A DNA stretch of 24,244 bases from an uncultured Ruminococcus sp. (GCA_900544395.1 UQVC01000034.1:1-24244), one strand, 5' to 3'. Counted from the stretch's first letter, positions 1 through 8,150 are shown. Translations and numbers: made by a program. The notes: a model not told the origin generated them from the sequence alone.

Positions 1-109
1 TCCCACACAAAAGACCTTTTCCCTGTAAATACCACATATTTCTTCGCTTTTTAAAGCCTCTTTTTGTGAACTCCTCATGGCAGAATTCTTTAAATTCTTG
101 TTTTGTCAT
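1..109 (-). CDS. Probable immunity protein, N-terminal 36 codons only (DUF4304-like)
   Basis: An open frame starts with ATG at 109 on the minus strand and runs off the left edge of the window. The visible protein begins MTKQEFKEFCHEEFTKRGFK and continues with a short basic and aromatic stretch ending in LLCG. GGAGG lies at 118-122, eight bases before the ATG, so translation initiation is well supported. The gene starts 14 bases after the stop of the RHS toxin gene on the same strand, the usual place for the cognate immunity gene of a polymorphic toxin. The opening residues (a 'GFKKR...' segment after a short helix) resemble DUF4304 proteins, a family often found beside such toxins. That family call rests on recall of the pattern and on only 36 residues, so it is tentative; the immunity role is inferred from position. 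Confidence 0.6.
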   Translation of the reverse strand, partial: MTKQEFKEFCHEEFTKRGFKKRRNMWYLQGKGLLCG

Positions 110-123
110 AATCTTTTCCTCCA

Positions 124-654
124 TTAATAAAATTCTAGTCGTACATTACTTCTTTTGCCAATTTTTTTCTTATATTTTTTAAGTTGTTTAACACCCGCTT
201 TGGCAGATCGTGGATTATACGGCTTTAACTCATAAATCGTTTTAGTTTTAGGATTGTAATAGTCTGGTCTAATCCCTTTTACTTTTCTATACTCTTTATA
301 ATCTTTTCGAAACGATGGCCCAGCTTTATATCCATTATGTATCTTTCTCCCCGCACTTCTTGTGGACTTAGTGAAGCCATTGGTATGTTCTAATGATTTA
401 ATAATATCTCTTGCTTCTTTGGTAAAGTCTACTGCTTCTGCAATTTCTAGCGTATTTCCCATCTTATCAGTAAATCGCAGTGCTCTCACAGCTTCTCCTA
501 CACCTGTAACAATCGGAATCAAATCAATTGCATCACCAACTACACCTGCCCATGCACTTGGATCATATGGGTTAGCTGCAACTTCCGCAATACTAAACCC
601 TAAGGAAACTACATCAAATACAGTCTCCCAAACCGCACCTGTTCCATCTTTTCT
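124..654 (-). other. Exchangeable C-terminal toxin tip (pretoxin linker plus PD-(D/E)XK-like nuclease domain)
   Basis: After the last RHS-core residues (NLYSYCDNNPVGRKDGTG) the protein changes to a hydrophobic linker rich in V, I, A and G (about 2158-2206) and then to a basic globular domain. The end carries 'GIRPDYYNPKTKTIYELKPY', in which D2279 and the E2290-x-K2292 pair fit the PD-(D/E)XK restriction-endonuclease fold, followed by a lysine-rich helix (AGVKQLKKYKKK). Base composition falls relative to the RHS core. DNA or RNA cleavage is therefore the likely activity; which substrate cannot be told from sequence. Confidence 0.75.
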
Positions 655-3600
655 GCCAACCGGATTATTATCACAATAACTGTATAAGTTTTTATCCGTC
701 AATGCTGTTGGCGTTGTCTTTAAAACCTCTACATCATCTGCATTGACAAATCTCCCCGTCTCCGGATCGTAATACCGACTATTCAGATAGTACATTCCCA
801 GTTCTTCGTCATAGTAGTATCCCTTGAAACGGAATGGATTCCTTCTGCCCAGTCCATTCGAACTGTAATCCGTCAGATTCAGCAGTTTTCCCCAGGAATT
901 ATACTCATATTTTACAAGTTCCGTTCCGTGACTGTCAAGAATTCCCAGAATATCCCCAAAAAGATTTTTGCGGTAGAAATATATCTCATTCTGATACTTC
1001 ATGGCAAACACATTACCCTTGTCATCGTAGAAGAAATCGATCCTGCTGCCGTCACTGGACGTCTGCATCAGAATGGTCGAACCATCCAGATAAAAGTCTG
1101 TCGTAACGCCATTGACCGTCTTTCGGATTCTCTTTCCGCTGTCATTGTACATGCAGTACATATCCAGTCCGGCGCCTGTGATGTGCTTCAGCTGATGTCC
1201 TTTTTCCCATTCCATCTGCATCCCCAGATACTGGAGCGGATTTCCCATGGCATCATAAGTAATTGCCTGTCCATTGTAGAAATGAAGCTGATCTCTCCAG
1301 CCTCCGGTCTGATACTCAAATGTATCGGACTTCCACGGTGCTTCTGTGATCACTGGATTTTCGATATAACGGTACTCGTCTCTTCTGACCATATTTCCAC
1401 CCACATCATAGGTGTAACAGATTGTCTTATTCTGCTTCTGATTATCTTCTCGTACCAGCTGGTTCAGTGCATCATAGTAGTAGCGGATTTTTCTTTCGCT
1501 GCCATCGGCGCTTCTCTCCACCATTGTTTCCACATTTCCACAGGCATCATAGGTGTAGGATTCTGCACGGTTTCCTTCCCGGACAGATGCAACCAGGTTT
1601 GTAGTCACTCCTGCCTCTTTGCCTGAGACGTATGTATACTCCTGAGTCGATGTATTCGTATCAGAGAAGTGATTGTGAGTACGGATCACACGTCCAAGGG
1701 CATCATATTCATAGGCAATCTTCTGGGCGCCGTTGATCTTGATTCCATATCCAAGTCCTGGTTTCTGCTGTTTCTCTACATCCCCGTAAAGGAATTCCAC
1801 CTCATGTCCGACTCGATCTTTCTGATACGTATATCCTTTGACACGATTTTTCTCATCATACACTTTGCGAAGTTTCATTCCGTCAGAACGGTCTGTTCCT
1901 ACCATTCTTCCGATCAGGTCATACTGGTATGTGCTAATCACTCCACTGCAAAGATCTTTGTGCCTTGCAATTTTTCCACAGCTGTCATACGTATTTTCAA
2001 ACAGTTTTTCTTCTCTGCCGTCTGCGGTGATCAGATACTGTGCCGCAAGCTGTTCTTCCGAATTGTATTCATTTCGAACGGCTTCCCCTGTCGCATAGGT
2101 AATCCTGTCCGCAAGACCGTTCCGGCTTCGAAGCGTGGTGCGCTCCAGTTCTCTTCCTCCAACCGACACGGATTCCAGATTTCCAAACGGATCATACGCA
2201 TAATCATACGTAAATCCATTGTGACCGATGGACGTCACTTTTTCGTTTTCATAGGTGTAAGAAACTTTCACTTCTTTTCCATCCACCATTCTCGCAACTT
2301 CTGTCATCTTATCCGTGTTAGCATCGTATGCATAGGAAGTGGCATTTCCTTTTGCATCTGTCAGCTTTGTCAGAAGACGGTTCTTGTCATCATATTCATA
2401 ATGCACGGTATTTCCTCTGGAATCTGTGATCGTCTTCGGCTGCTTATAATCGGATGTGTATGTCATAGACGATTCCATGCGCTCACTGCACTCTTCCAGG
2501 ATCCACCATTTGTTGACCTGGCTGTTTGACTGGTGGGCTGTAAAAATAATGTCTGCTCCTTTTGCATACGAATAGTCCATCACATCCAGAGACAGATTTC
2601 CGTCCTTACAGATGATCGCATATCCATTTCCCGGTGACACCTCTTCGAATCGGAACAGCTGATTTGCAGCTCCCGGCATAGCCGTCTCCAAAGAAAGAAT
2701 AGAAAAGCCTCTGTCGTTGGTTCCTGATTTTGCCAGTACTTTTCCCGGGGCGTGAACCGGCTCTAACTGATAATACGTGCCGTCATATGGCAGCAAACGA
2801 TACTGCTGGTTCATCCCGCCATTGTAGTTGAACTGCACTGCCTGTGTTCCTGCTGCTGTCGAAGCATTCTTCACATCAATATATTGTCCCGAATGACGTA
2901 CCCGGATATGATAAATCCCTCCCGCTTTCGGAACTGCTGAAACAGTTCCCTCATCTGCCGGTTCAAAATACCAGTCCTGATGTTCGTTTTCTTCTTTTCG
3001 TGTATAACTCTGCACCGGCTGGCCGCTTGTGGTACTCTTTGGTCCGTTTGTCAGCGCTTTCTTATCTTTCGTTGCCTTATTCGTAATCTGGAAACTTCCA
3101 TCTGCATTTGGATACAGTTTCCATTTCTGTGCATCCGTATTGTTGTTTCCATAAATCTGGATCTTTTCTCCTTCTGCATCCGATTTTCCATTCAAATCCA
3201 GACGATATCCCGGACTGCAGAGCGGCTCAAACTGCAAATATCCATCCTTTCCATCGATCAGTTTCCATTTCTGAGCGGCAAATCCAAAGAACGTACACAG
3301 CTGTACTACCGTTCCGTTTGCTGTCTCACTGTTTCTGACATCCAGATAATTTCCGGAAATTTTTTCCCGAATATAATACACTCTGTCCGGTATGACTGCT
3401 CCGAGATATTTTCCGCCATCTGCCGTCATCTGAATCGGCTGTCCTTTGTCATTGTATGTAAATCGATAACGGACTCCTTCGGAATTGGCAGCCTGAGCCA
3501 GGTGATTTTTCGTATCGTATCGATATTCAAACCCTGTTCCGTCAATACTTCCCATCTTGGTCAGACTTCCTTTTTTGTCGTATGAGAAACTCTCTTTTTC

Positions 3601-6600
3601 CGCTGCACTCACTGCATGGATCAAATTTCCATCATCATCATACTGGTAACTCTCCCCATCATCTCTGACAAGCTGCACACCTTTGAATAACACCTGATTC
3701 ACCTGATTGTAATACATCAGATACACATGGATCGCCTTGTATGTCTTCTTCGCCCCTTCATTTTGATCATCTGTGCTGAAGGTGTTGCTGACAAACTGCC
3801 ATCCTTTGATATTTGGATTACACTGGAAATGATGCCATTTCACAGAATCATCCGTATAAATCACCGCTGCCGATAAAGAAAAATGTTTCTCCGGGATTCC
3901 AAATCCATTGACCCAGCAGCTCAGGTTAAAAATGTCTCCTTCTTCTCCGGTAATATTGATTCCCTGCATCAAATGGAGGTTTTGTTCCATCTGTCCGTTT
4001 AACACCGCACACCTGCCTTTGTCTGCGGTCATCACACTTTTGACCCCGGATACCGCCGGATGGAATTCCCATTGATCCGGCGCCTCATTCGTACACCGTT
4101 CAAATCCTGGATTGTCGATTAGATTGAGTTCGTTTGCCACATTTCCTGTTTCCAGCTGAACACCGCTTACCAAAAGGGTTCCTCTTGCTCTTGTCATCCC
4201 CACAAACACGGAAACCGTCTCTTCTGCCGGAATCTGGAATGTGAGAACCAGTCTCTCCCATCCGTCATCCACGTTTTTATCGGTCACATAATCAATGCAG
4301 CGTTCTCCCATGATTCTGGTCCGGTCTGCCCGGATCACAGATACAACCGCTCCCTGTCCCTGATCTTCCGGGCTCAGAGATTCTGTTTTTACATAAGCAG
4401 ACAACGTATATGTTCCAGCGGACAGATGCACATCCTGACAGATTCCTTCGTCTGATGTCAGCTCTGTTTTGATCAGCTTCGCACTTTTTGTGCCCACATA
4501 TCCGTCTGCATGTGTAATCGTTCCCCGTTTTCCATCTGACATACGTAAGGTATACCATCCGCCATCTCCATGAGACGGATCAAATGTCGGATTTTTCAGC
4601 AGACCATACACAGTCTTCTGGACCGAACCGTCTTTGCTCAGCTTATGGTTCTTCATACCAGATGTATAGTAAGAATAATTGTTCGCAAATCCATCTGAAT
4701 CCAATACATCTGTCGGACGTCCCATATTGTCAAAATGCCACGTTGTTTTCTTATTGTCCCCCGGACGCTCCATCTGTCCGTCTAAGCCCGGCTCTTCAAA
4801 AATGGTAGTGTTTCCATTTTCATAGGAAATCTTCAGTTCCTGACCCGGTGCATTTTTCTGTCCCGTTTCGGATACTTTGCTGACACGGGGCACTCGGAAA
4901 TCATTGGTATACTCGTAATTTACGCGATAGCCATCCGGATTAGTCACGCTGGTCAGTTTATGAGACGAATCGTAAGTAAACTGTGTCATGGCTCCATCGG
5001 GATAGGTAATGGAAATCAGATTTCCCTGTGTGTCATATCCATATCGGATCTGACGGCCTTTTGTGTCCTGAATGGCTGTCAGTCTGGACTTTCCTGCATC
5101 TGTAGAATAGATAAGATCCAGAAAACCGCCTGCCGCATCGGTGATATGCTCCAGTGTATTTCCCGCAGAATTCGGACCATACTGATGTTTCACAGAATTC
5201 CCGTCCAGATCTTCAATGAATCGTAAAAATCCGTCCTGGCCAAATACATACTTTACTTTGTCTTTTGTTTCCATTGTGCGGTAACGGTCATGTTCAGAAC
5301 TTGACGTCACTGTAATCGTCAGTCCCAGCCCATCCTCATCTTTCAGCTTATCTCCGTCTTTTGTATCTTTATAGAAATAATGTTTTGTTCCATCTTCATC
5401 GATATACACATATGGATAATCTTTGATTCCGCTTTCTTTCAGTTCCTGCTGACTGCTGAGTCTCCATCCGTATCCCATACGGGAAGAAGTATCTGCTTCA
5501 CTGGAATTGTACACATGACGGATCTCTGTTGTCATCGGACCGCCCTCTGTTGCCACATCCAAATGACTCCAGACAACATTTCCCGTAAAGTCATTGGTGT
5601 AACCGGCTCCGGAACGACCTGCCGACTGTTCATGATAGCTCTGATAATCTTCCAGACCGTTCACATTTCTGTAATAAAAGACACCGCTTGGGAACTGGTC
5701 GGAAGAAATACTCGGAGAATCCGATGCGTAAAATCTCGCATATGCACGGTTTGCCAGATTTTCATCTGCTTCATACTGAGATTTCACCATGATTCCATAA
5801 TTTTTTCCGGTGTTATACCACTGTCGTACTAGCCTTGTCACATCAAATCCTACCGGAGTGATCATCACAGTATTGCCATTTACAACCTGTTTCACTTTTT
5901 TATAGTCCAGCACCGTTCCATCAATCGCCGGCTGATTTCCCCAGCGGACGCTTTGCTCATCCCAACTGTTTTTTACCTCATATGCAAGAAGCGGCAGCTC
6001 CGGATTGCTGTAGGACGAATATTCAAACTGCCAGATATACATGGTCGCTCCGTAAATGATCGATCCCTTTCCGATATCCGGAAGATCCCGGAATCGGAGC
6101 AATGCTCTCATTTTTCCCAGTTCATCACTTCGTCCGATCACAAAGGAACCATAAGCATGTACCTGTCCCGGATCCTGAGGTGTATTTCCTCCGGTAAAAA
6201 TATAAGTATCTTCGATATTTCCTTTTGTCTTGCTGGTCTCTGTCATGGGATCAATCACGATCGGATATACACGGTTCGTGTCCAGCATCCACTCCAAATC
6301 CGGTACAATCGCAATCTTGCTGCTTTCCATCCCTTCTTCTACCTGGAATTCCACCTGAAAAGATTCTGCTCCGGCAGCGTCATACAAATATGGCTTTCGG
6401 AATCGGAAAATCCGTTCCGCTTTTGAACTGCTCGCATCATACAGACCGATTCCTCCATCTTCTTCCTTTCTTAGTTCCAAACCCGGATGCTTCAGAGAAA
6501 ACACCAGATTCTGTTTTGCAGCTTCTTTTGTATGAAAACGAATATTTTCTTTGATCTGCTCACTCTGGATCGCATAATGCAGATCGATCCCCGGAAAAAT

Positions 6601-7098
6601 TTCTTCATAAATTCCCTCTCCGGTCAGATTTTTCACACACATAGTTTTACAAATTTCATCCGATTCAGAGGATTCTGCTTTTAAAAGAGCAGGCTGCAAA
6701 TTCTGTAATTTGGAAGGATTCCAAAACTCTTCTTTTTCAAGTACTCGAAATGTGGCTTTCTTTCCTTTGTCAAGCACGTTTCGTGTACTTTCTTTGCATA
6801 AAAAAGGATCAATTCCCCATGAAATCATTTTTCCTGCCCTCTCAATTGTGACAAGATCCTGCGCGTCTGCTTCTTTTGCAAAACTTACCTTCACGGCCGA
6901 TGCAAAATTCTGATACACTTCTCTTCCATTCTTCTGTACAGCTTCCAGACGGTTGTCAATCTCTCTCCACTGTCCTTCTTCTTCGTAATGAACCGGAACC
7001 GGATATACGGCTGCTGCCATTCCCTTCTGTGTCATCTGAAAATGCTTGACACAACGTTCTCTCTTTTCTGATACTTCTCGTAAAATTTTATCTCTCAT
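124..7098 (-). CDS. Giant RHS/YD-repeat polymorphic toxin with DNRLRE, lectin-like domains and nuclease tip
   Basis: This 2324-residue protein is a Gram-positive WapA/RHS-type toxin delivery protein. I start it at ATG 7098 because GGCAGGAGGG sits just upstream; an in-frame GTG at 7206 would add 36 residues but lies inside the promoter. Visible regions are: a 'WREIDNRLE' segment near residue 44; a DNRLRE-type beta-sandwich at about 290-460; a DUF6531-like entry (NDFTGNVVW) near 502; YD repeats at about 610-830, 1150-1220 and 1550-2080; two jelly-roll carbohydrate-binding-like regions at about 835-990 and 992-1145; and two ricin-type trefoils at about 1238-1378 and 1394-1533. The RHS core closes with the RFKGYYYDEELGMYYLNSRY block (2090-2109). 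The tip (about 2150-2324) has a hydrophobic pretoxin stretch and a nuclease-like signature D2279, E2290, K2292. No Sec signal peptide or N-terminal membrane helix is seen. The tip is visibly A/T-richer than the core, as expected for exchangeable tips. Overall type is certain; exact toxic activity is inferred. Confidence 0.95.
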   Translation of the reverse strand: MRDKILREVSEKRERCVKHFQMTQKGMAAAVYPVPVHYEEEGQWREIDNRLEAVQKNGREVYQNFASAVKVSFAKEADAQDLVTIERAGKMISWGIDPFLCKESTRNVLDKGKKATFRVLEKEEFWNPSKLQNLQPALLKAESSESDEICKTMCVKNLTGEGIYEEIFPGIDLHYAIQSEQIKENIRFHTKEAAKQNLVFSLKHPGLELRKEEDGGIGLYDASSSKAERIFRFRKPYLYDAAGAESFQVEFQVEEGMESSKIAIVPDLEWMLDTNRVYPIVIDPMTETSKTKGNIEDTYIFTGGNTPQDPGQVHAYGSFVIGRSDELGKMRALLRFRDLPDIGKGSIIYGATMYIWQFEYSSYSNPELPLLAYEVKNSWDEQSVRWGNQPAIDGTVLDYKKVKQVVNGNTVMITPVGFDVTRLVRQWYNTGKNYGIMVKSQYEADENLANRAYARFYASDSPSISSDQFPSGVFYYRNVNGLEDYQSYHEQSAGRSGAGYTNDFTGNVVWSHLDVATEGGPMTTEIRHVYNSSEADTSSRMGYGWRLSSQQELKESGIKDYPYVYIDEDGTKHYFYKDTKDGDKLKDEDGLGLTITVTSSSEHDRYRTMETKDKVKYVFGQDGFLRFIEDLDGNSVKHQYGPNSAGNTLEHITDAAGGFLDLIYSTDAGKSRLTAIQDTKGRQIRYGYDTQGNLISITYPDGAMTQFTYDSSHKLTSVTNPDGYRVNYEYTNDFRVPRVSKVSETGQKNAPGQELKISYENGNTTIFEEPGLDGQMERPGDNKKTTWHFDNMGRPTDVLDSDGFANNYSYYTSGMKNHKLSKDGSVQKTVYGLLKNPTFDPSHGDGGWYTLRMSDGKRGTITHADGYVGTKSAKLIKTELTSDEGICQDVHLSAGTYTLSAYVKTESLSPEDQGQGAVVSVIRADRTRIMGERCIDYVTDKNVDDGWERLVLTFQIPAEETVSVFVGMTRARGTLLVSGVQLETGNVANELNLIDNPGFERCTNEAPDQWEFHPAVSGVKSVMTADKGRCAVLNGQMEQNLHLMQGINITGEEGDIFNLSCWVNGFGIPEKHFSLSAAVIYTDDSVKWHHFQCNPNIKGWQFVSNTFSTDDQNEGAKKTYKAIHVYLMYYNQVNQVLFKGVQLVRDDGESYQYDDDGNLIHAVSAAEKESFSYDKKGSLTKMGSIDGTGFEYRYDTKNHLAQAANSEGVRYRFTYNDKGQPIQMTADGGKYLGAVIPDRVYYIREKISGNYLDVRNSETANGTVVQLCTFFGFAAQKWKLIDGKDGYLQFEPLCSPGYRLDLNGKSDAEGEKIQIYGNNNTDAQKWKLYPNADGSFQITNKATKDKKALTNGPKSTTSGQPVQSYTRKEENEHQDWYFEPADEGTVSAVPKAGGIYHIRVRHSGQYIDVKNASTAAGTQAVQFNYNGGMNQQYRLLPYDGTYYQLEPVHAPGKVLAKSGTNDRGFSILSLETAMPGAANQLFRFEEVSPGNGYAIICKDGNLSLDVMDYSYAKGADIIFTAHQSNSQVNKWWILEECSERMESSMTYTSDYKQPKTITDSRGNTVHYEYDDKNRLLTKLTDAKGNATSYAYDANTDKMTEVARMVDGKEVKVSYTYENEKVTSIGHNGFTYDYAYDPFGNLESVSVGGRELERTTLRSRNGLADRITYATGEAVRNEYNSEEQLAAQYLITADGREEKLFENTYDSCGKIARHKDLCSGVISTYQYDLIGRMVGTDRSDGMKLRKVYDEKNRVKGYTYQKDRVGHEVEFLYGDVEKQQKPGLGYGIKINGAQKIAYEYDALGRVIRTHNHFSDTNTSTQEYTYVSGKEAGVTTNLVASVREGNRAESYTYDACGNVETMVERSADGSERKIRYYYDALNQLVREDNQKQNKTICYTYDVGGNMVRRDEYRYIENPVITEAPWKSDTFEYQTGGWRDQLHFYNGQAITYDAMGNPLQYLGMQMEWEKGHQLKHITGAGLDMYCMYNDSGKRIRKTVNGVTTDFYLDGSTILMQTSSDGSRIDFFYDDKGNVFAMKYQNEIYFYRKNLFGDILGILDSHGTELVKYEYNSWGKLLNLTDYSSNGLGRRNPFRFKGYYYDEELGMYYLNSRYYDPETGRFVNADDVEVLKTTPTALTDKNLYSYCDNNPVGRKDGTGAVWETVFDVVSLGFSIAEVAANPYDPSAWAGVVGDAIDLIPIVTGVGEAVRALRFTDKMGNTLEIAEAVDFTKEARDIIKSLEHTNGFTKSTRSAGRKIHNGYKAGPSFRKDYKEYRKVKGIRPDYYNPKTKTIYELKPYNPRSAKAGVKQLKKYKKKIGKRSNVRLEFY
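6765..6787. repeat. Intragenic copy of the RHS operator plus -35 segment
   Basis: These 23 bases match 7194-7216 at 21 positions. The shared block contains one 13-bp palindrome (GCACGTTTCGTGT, 6774-6786) and, on the minus strand, a perfect TTGACA (6768-6773). No good -10 follows at 17 or 18 bases, so it is more likely an auxiliary operator than a second promoter. It lies at about codons 104-111 of the RHS gene, about 429 bp centre-to-centre from the matching upstream site. Confidence 0.6.
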
Positions 7099-7143
7099 TT
7101 TTCCCTCCTGCCGAACTCTTCTTGTTTCGGTCTTTCTTTTTTT

Positions 7144-7247
7144 ACACGTATTGTGCACGTTTCGTGTACCTGTATAATACACGTTTTGTGTTTCTTTGTC
7201 AAGCACATTTTGTGTATTTTATATTTACTTTTCCACACGAATTGTGT
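7144..7247. promoter_or_regulatory. Array of five 13-bp palindromic operators between the RHS gene and the XRE repressor
   Basis: Five sites fit RCACRWWTYGTGY with at most slight deviation: ACACGTATTGTGC (7144-7156), GCACGTTTCGTGT (7155-7167), ACACGTTTTGTGT (7179-7191), GCACATTTTGTGT (7203-7215) and ACACGAATTGTGT (7235-7247). Start-to-start spacing is 11, 24, 24 and 32 bases. The last site fills the spacer of the XRE promoter. The third sits in the spacer of the RHS promoter, the fourth touches its -35 box, and the first two lie around or just past its start point. This is the layout expected for a repressor that shuts the toxin promoter and controls itself; binding by the adjacent XRE protein is inferred. 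Confidence 0.85.
7174..7202 (-). promoter_or_regulatory. Promoter of the RHS toxin gene
   Basis: On the minus strand a perfect -35 TTGACA (7197-7202) is followed after 17 bases by TATTAT (7174-7179). Transcription would start near 7166 and leave an untranslated leader of about 68 bases before the ATG at 7098. Operators lie in the spacer, beside the -35 and downstream, so this near-consensus promoter is probably kept silent most of the time. Confidence 0.75.
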
Positions 7248-7252
7248 ATAAT
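7224..7252 (+). promoter_or_regulatory. Promoter of the XRE-ImmA operon, with an operator in its spacer
   Basis: TTTACT (7224-7229) and a perfect TATAAT (7247-7252) are 17 bases apart, and the most symmetric operator copy (ACACGAATTGTGT, 7235-7247) occupies the spacer. Autoregulation of the repressor follows from this layout by inference. Confidence 0.7.
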
Positions 7253-7327
7253 GATCTTGTATTCAATAGAAGACTTCTATTTTTCAGAAAATCTTCGTTC
7301 TGAATACTTAGAAAGGACGTGTATGTT

Positions 7328-7651
7328 ATGGCTGCATTTGCCAATATACTCAAAACATTACGAACAGAAAGACAATTATCCCAACTGGAACTTGCCACCC
7401 GCCTTGGAATTTCCAAAAGTGCAGTGAGTATGTATGAACAGGGACGAAGAGAACCCGATTTTGACATTTTGAATAAGATTGCAGACATTTTCCAGGTTGA
7501 TGTAGACTATCTTCTTGGCAGAACGGTCTCATCTTCGGAATCTGAGCCTGTCACTATCGCCGCACATCTCGACACTTCGGATCTTACGCAGGATGAGTTG
7601 GATGATGTCGCGGAATACATTCGCTTTATCCGTTCGAAAAGAAAACAATAA
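7328..7651 (+). CDS. XRE-family transcriptional repressor, probable regulator of the RHS toxin
   Basis: A 107-residue DNA-binding protein. Residues about 5-62 form a classic phage-repressor-like helix-turn-helix (QLSQLELATRLGISKSAVSM, then YEQGRREPDFDILNKIADIF). The C-terminal tail (about 75-107, acidic then 'EYIRFIRSKRKQ') is the short non-DNA-binding region typical of repressors paired with ImmA-type peptidases. ATG 7328 is preferred over the upstream GTG at 7319 because the ribosome site GAAAGGA (7311-7317) is 10 bases before 7328 and too close to 7319. The gene stands divergent from the RHS toxin across five palindromes and 20 bases before an ImmA-like gene, so it most likely represses both promoters and is itself the peptidase substrate. 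The binding and cleavage links are inferred. Confidence 0.9.
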   Translation: MAAFANILKTLRTERQLSQLELATRLGISKSAVSMYEQGRREPDFDILNKIADIFQVDVDYLLGRTVSSSESEPVTIAAHLDTSDLTQDELDDVAEYIRFIRSKRKQ

Positions 7652-7671
7652 AGGAGCATTCAAAGACAGCT

Positions 7672-8145
7672 ATGCTGAGTAAATATGAAGAACTGTTGGA
7701 AGAAGCCGCCGATCAGAATATCTCCGTAGATGAAAATTTTCCATTTCAGGGAAAATTAAAGGGCTTATATATTGATCAAAATATCGCATTGTCTGACCAG
7801 CTGGAAACCTCTGCCGAAAAAGCCTGTATTCTGGCAGAAGAACTTGGACATCATTATACTTCTGTGGGAAATATTCTGGATCTTTCGGATGTTTCCAATG
7901 CCAAGCAGGAACGCCGGGCGCGCATGTGGACATATGAACGGCTGATCGGACTGCAAGGCCTGATCGATGCCTATCAGCATGGCTGCCGGGAATACCATGA
8001 GACTGCTGAATTTCTGGAAGTAACCGAAGAACAGCTTCGCGATGCCATTGCTGATTATCGTGCAAAATACGGAGTCTGTACCAAATACCGGGACTATTTT
8101 ATTCTGTTCGAGCCATACCTGATGATCGGAAAAAAACAATTTTAG
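7672..8145 (+). CDS. ImmA/IrrE-family metallo-endopeptidase-like protein
   Basis: A 157-residue protein of the ImmA/IrrE (COG2856-like) group, which cleaves a partner XRE repressor and thereby switches on the repressed genes. The zinc site reads 'ILAEELGHHYT' (residues about 53-63); the usual HExxH is EExxH here, a form I recall as common in short phage-type ImmA proteins. A downstream 'NAKQERRARMW' segment (about 80-90) would supply the third ligand. It follows the XRE gene by 20 bases and probably shares its message. An AAAGGAG lies 16 bases before the ATG, longer than ideal, and no better start is seen. The short length and lack of any export signal fit a cytoplasmic antirepressor. Family assignment is good; activity on the neighbouring repressor is inferred. 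Confidence 0.85.
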   Translation: MLSKYEELLEEAADQNISVDENFPFQGKLKGLYIDQNIALSDQLETSAEKACILAEELGHHYTSVGNILDLSDVSNAKQERRARMWTYERLIGLQGLIDAYQHGCREYHETAEFLEVTEEQLRDAIADYRAKYGVCTKYRDYFILFEPYLMIGKKQF

Positions 8146-8150
8146 AGACG

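Noticed and set aside
928..2529. Plus-strand open frames of 200-290 codons inside the RHS region
   Set aside because: They lie antisense to the continuous 2324-residue frame, have no ribosome sites and give Cys/His/Phe-rich sequences without recognisable domains, typical of shadows of YD-repeat coding.
7173..7178. A plus-strand TATAAT as a second XRE promoter
   Set aside because: No -35 box is found at 16-18 bases upstream; the box is the complement region of the RHS -10.
7099..7206. Longer RHS start at GTG 7206 (36 extra residues)
   Set aside because: It lies at the -35 of the apparent promoter, has no ribosome site, and the added residues are encoded by the operator repeats. ATG 7098 follows a clear AGGAGG.
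7144..7247. Short-repeat array that might be a CRISPR fragment
   Set aside because: The repeats are 13-bp palindromes with unequal gaps of 11-32 bases start to start, overlap promoters, and there are no cas genes. Operators explain them better.
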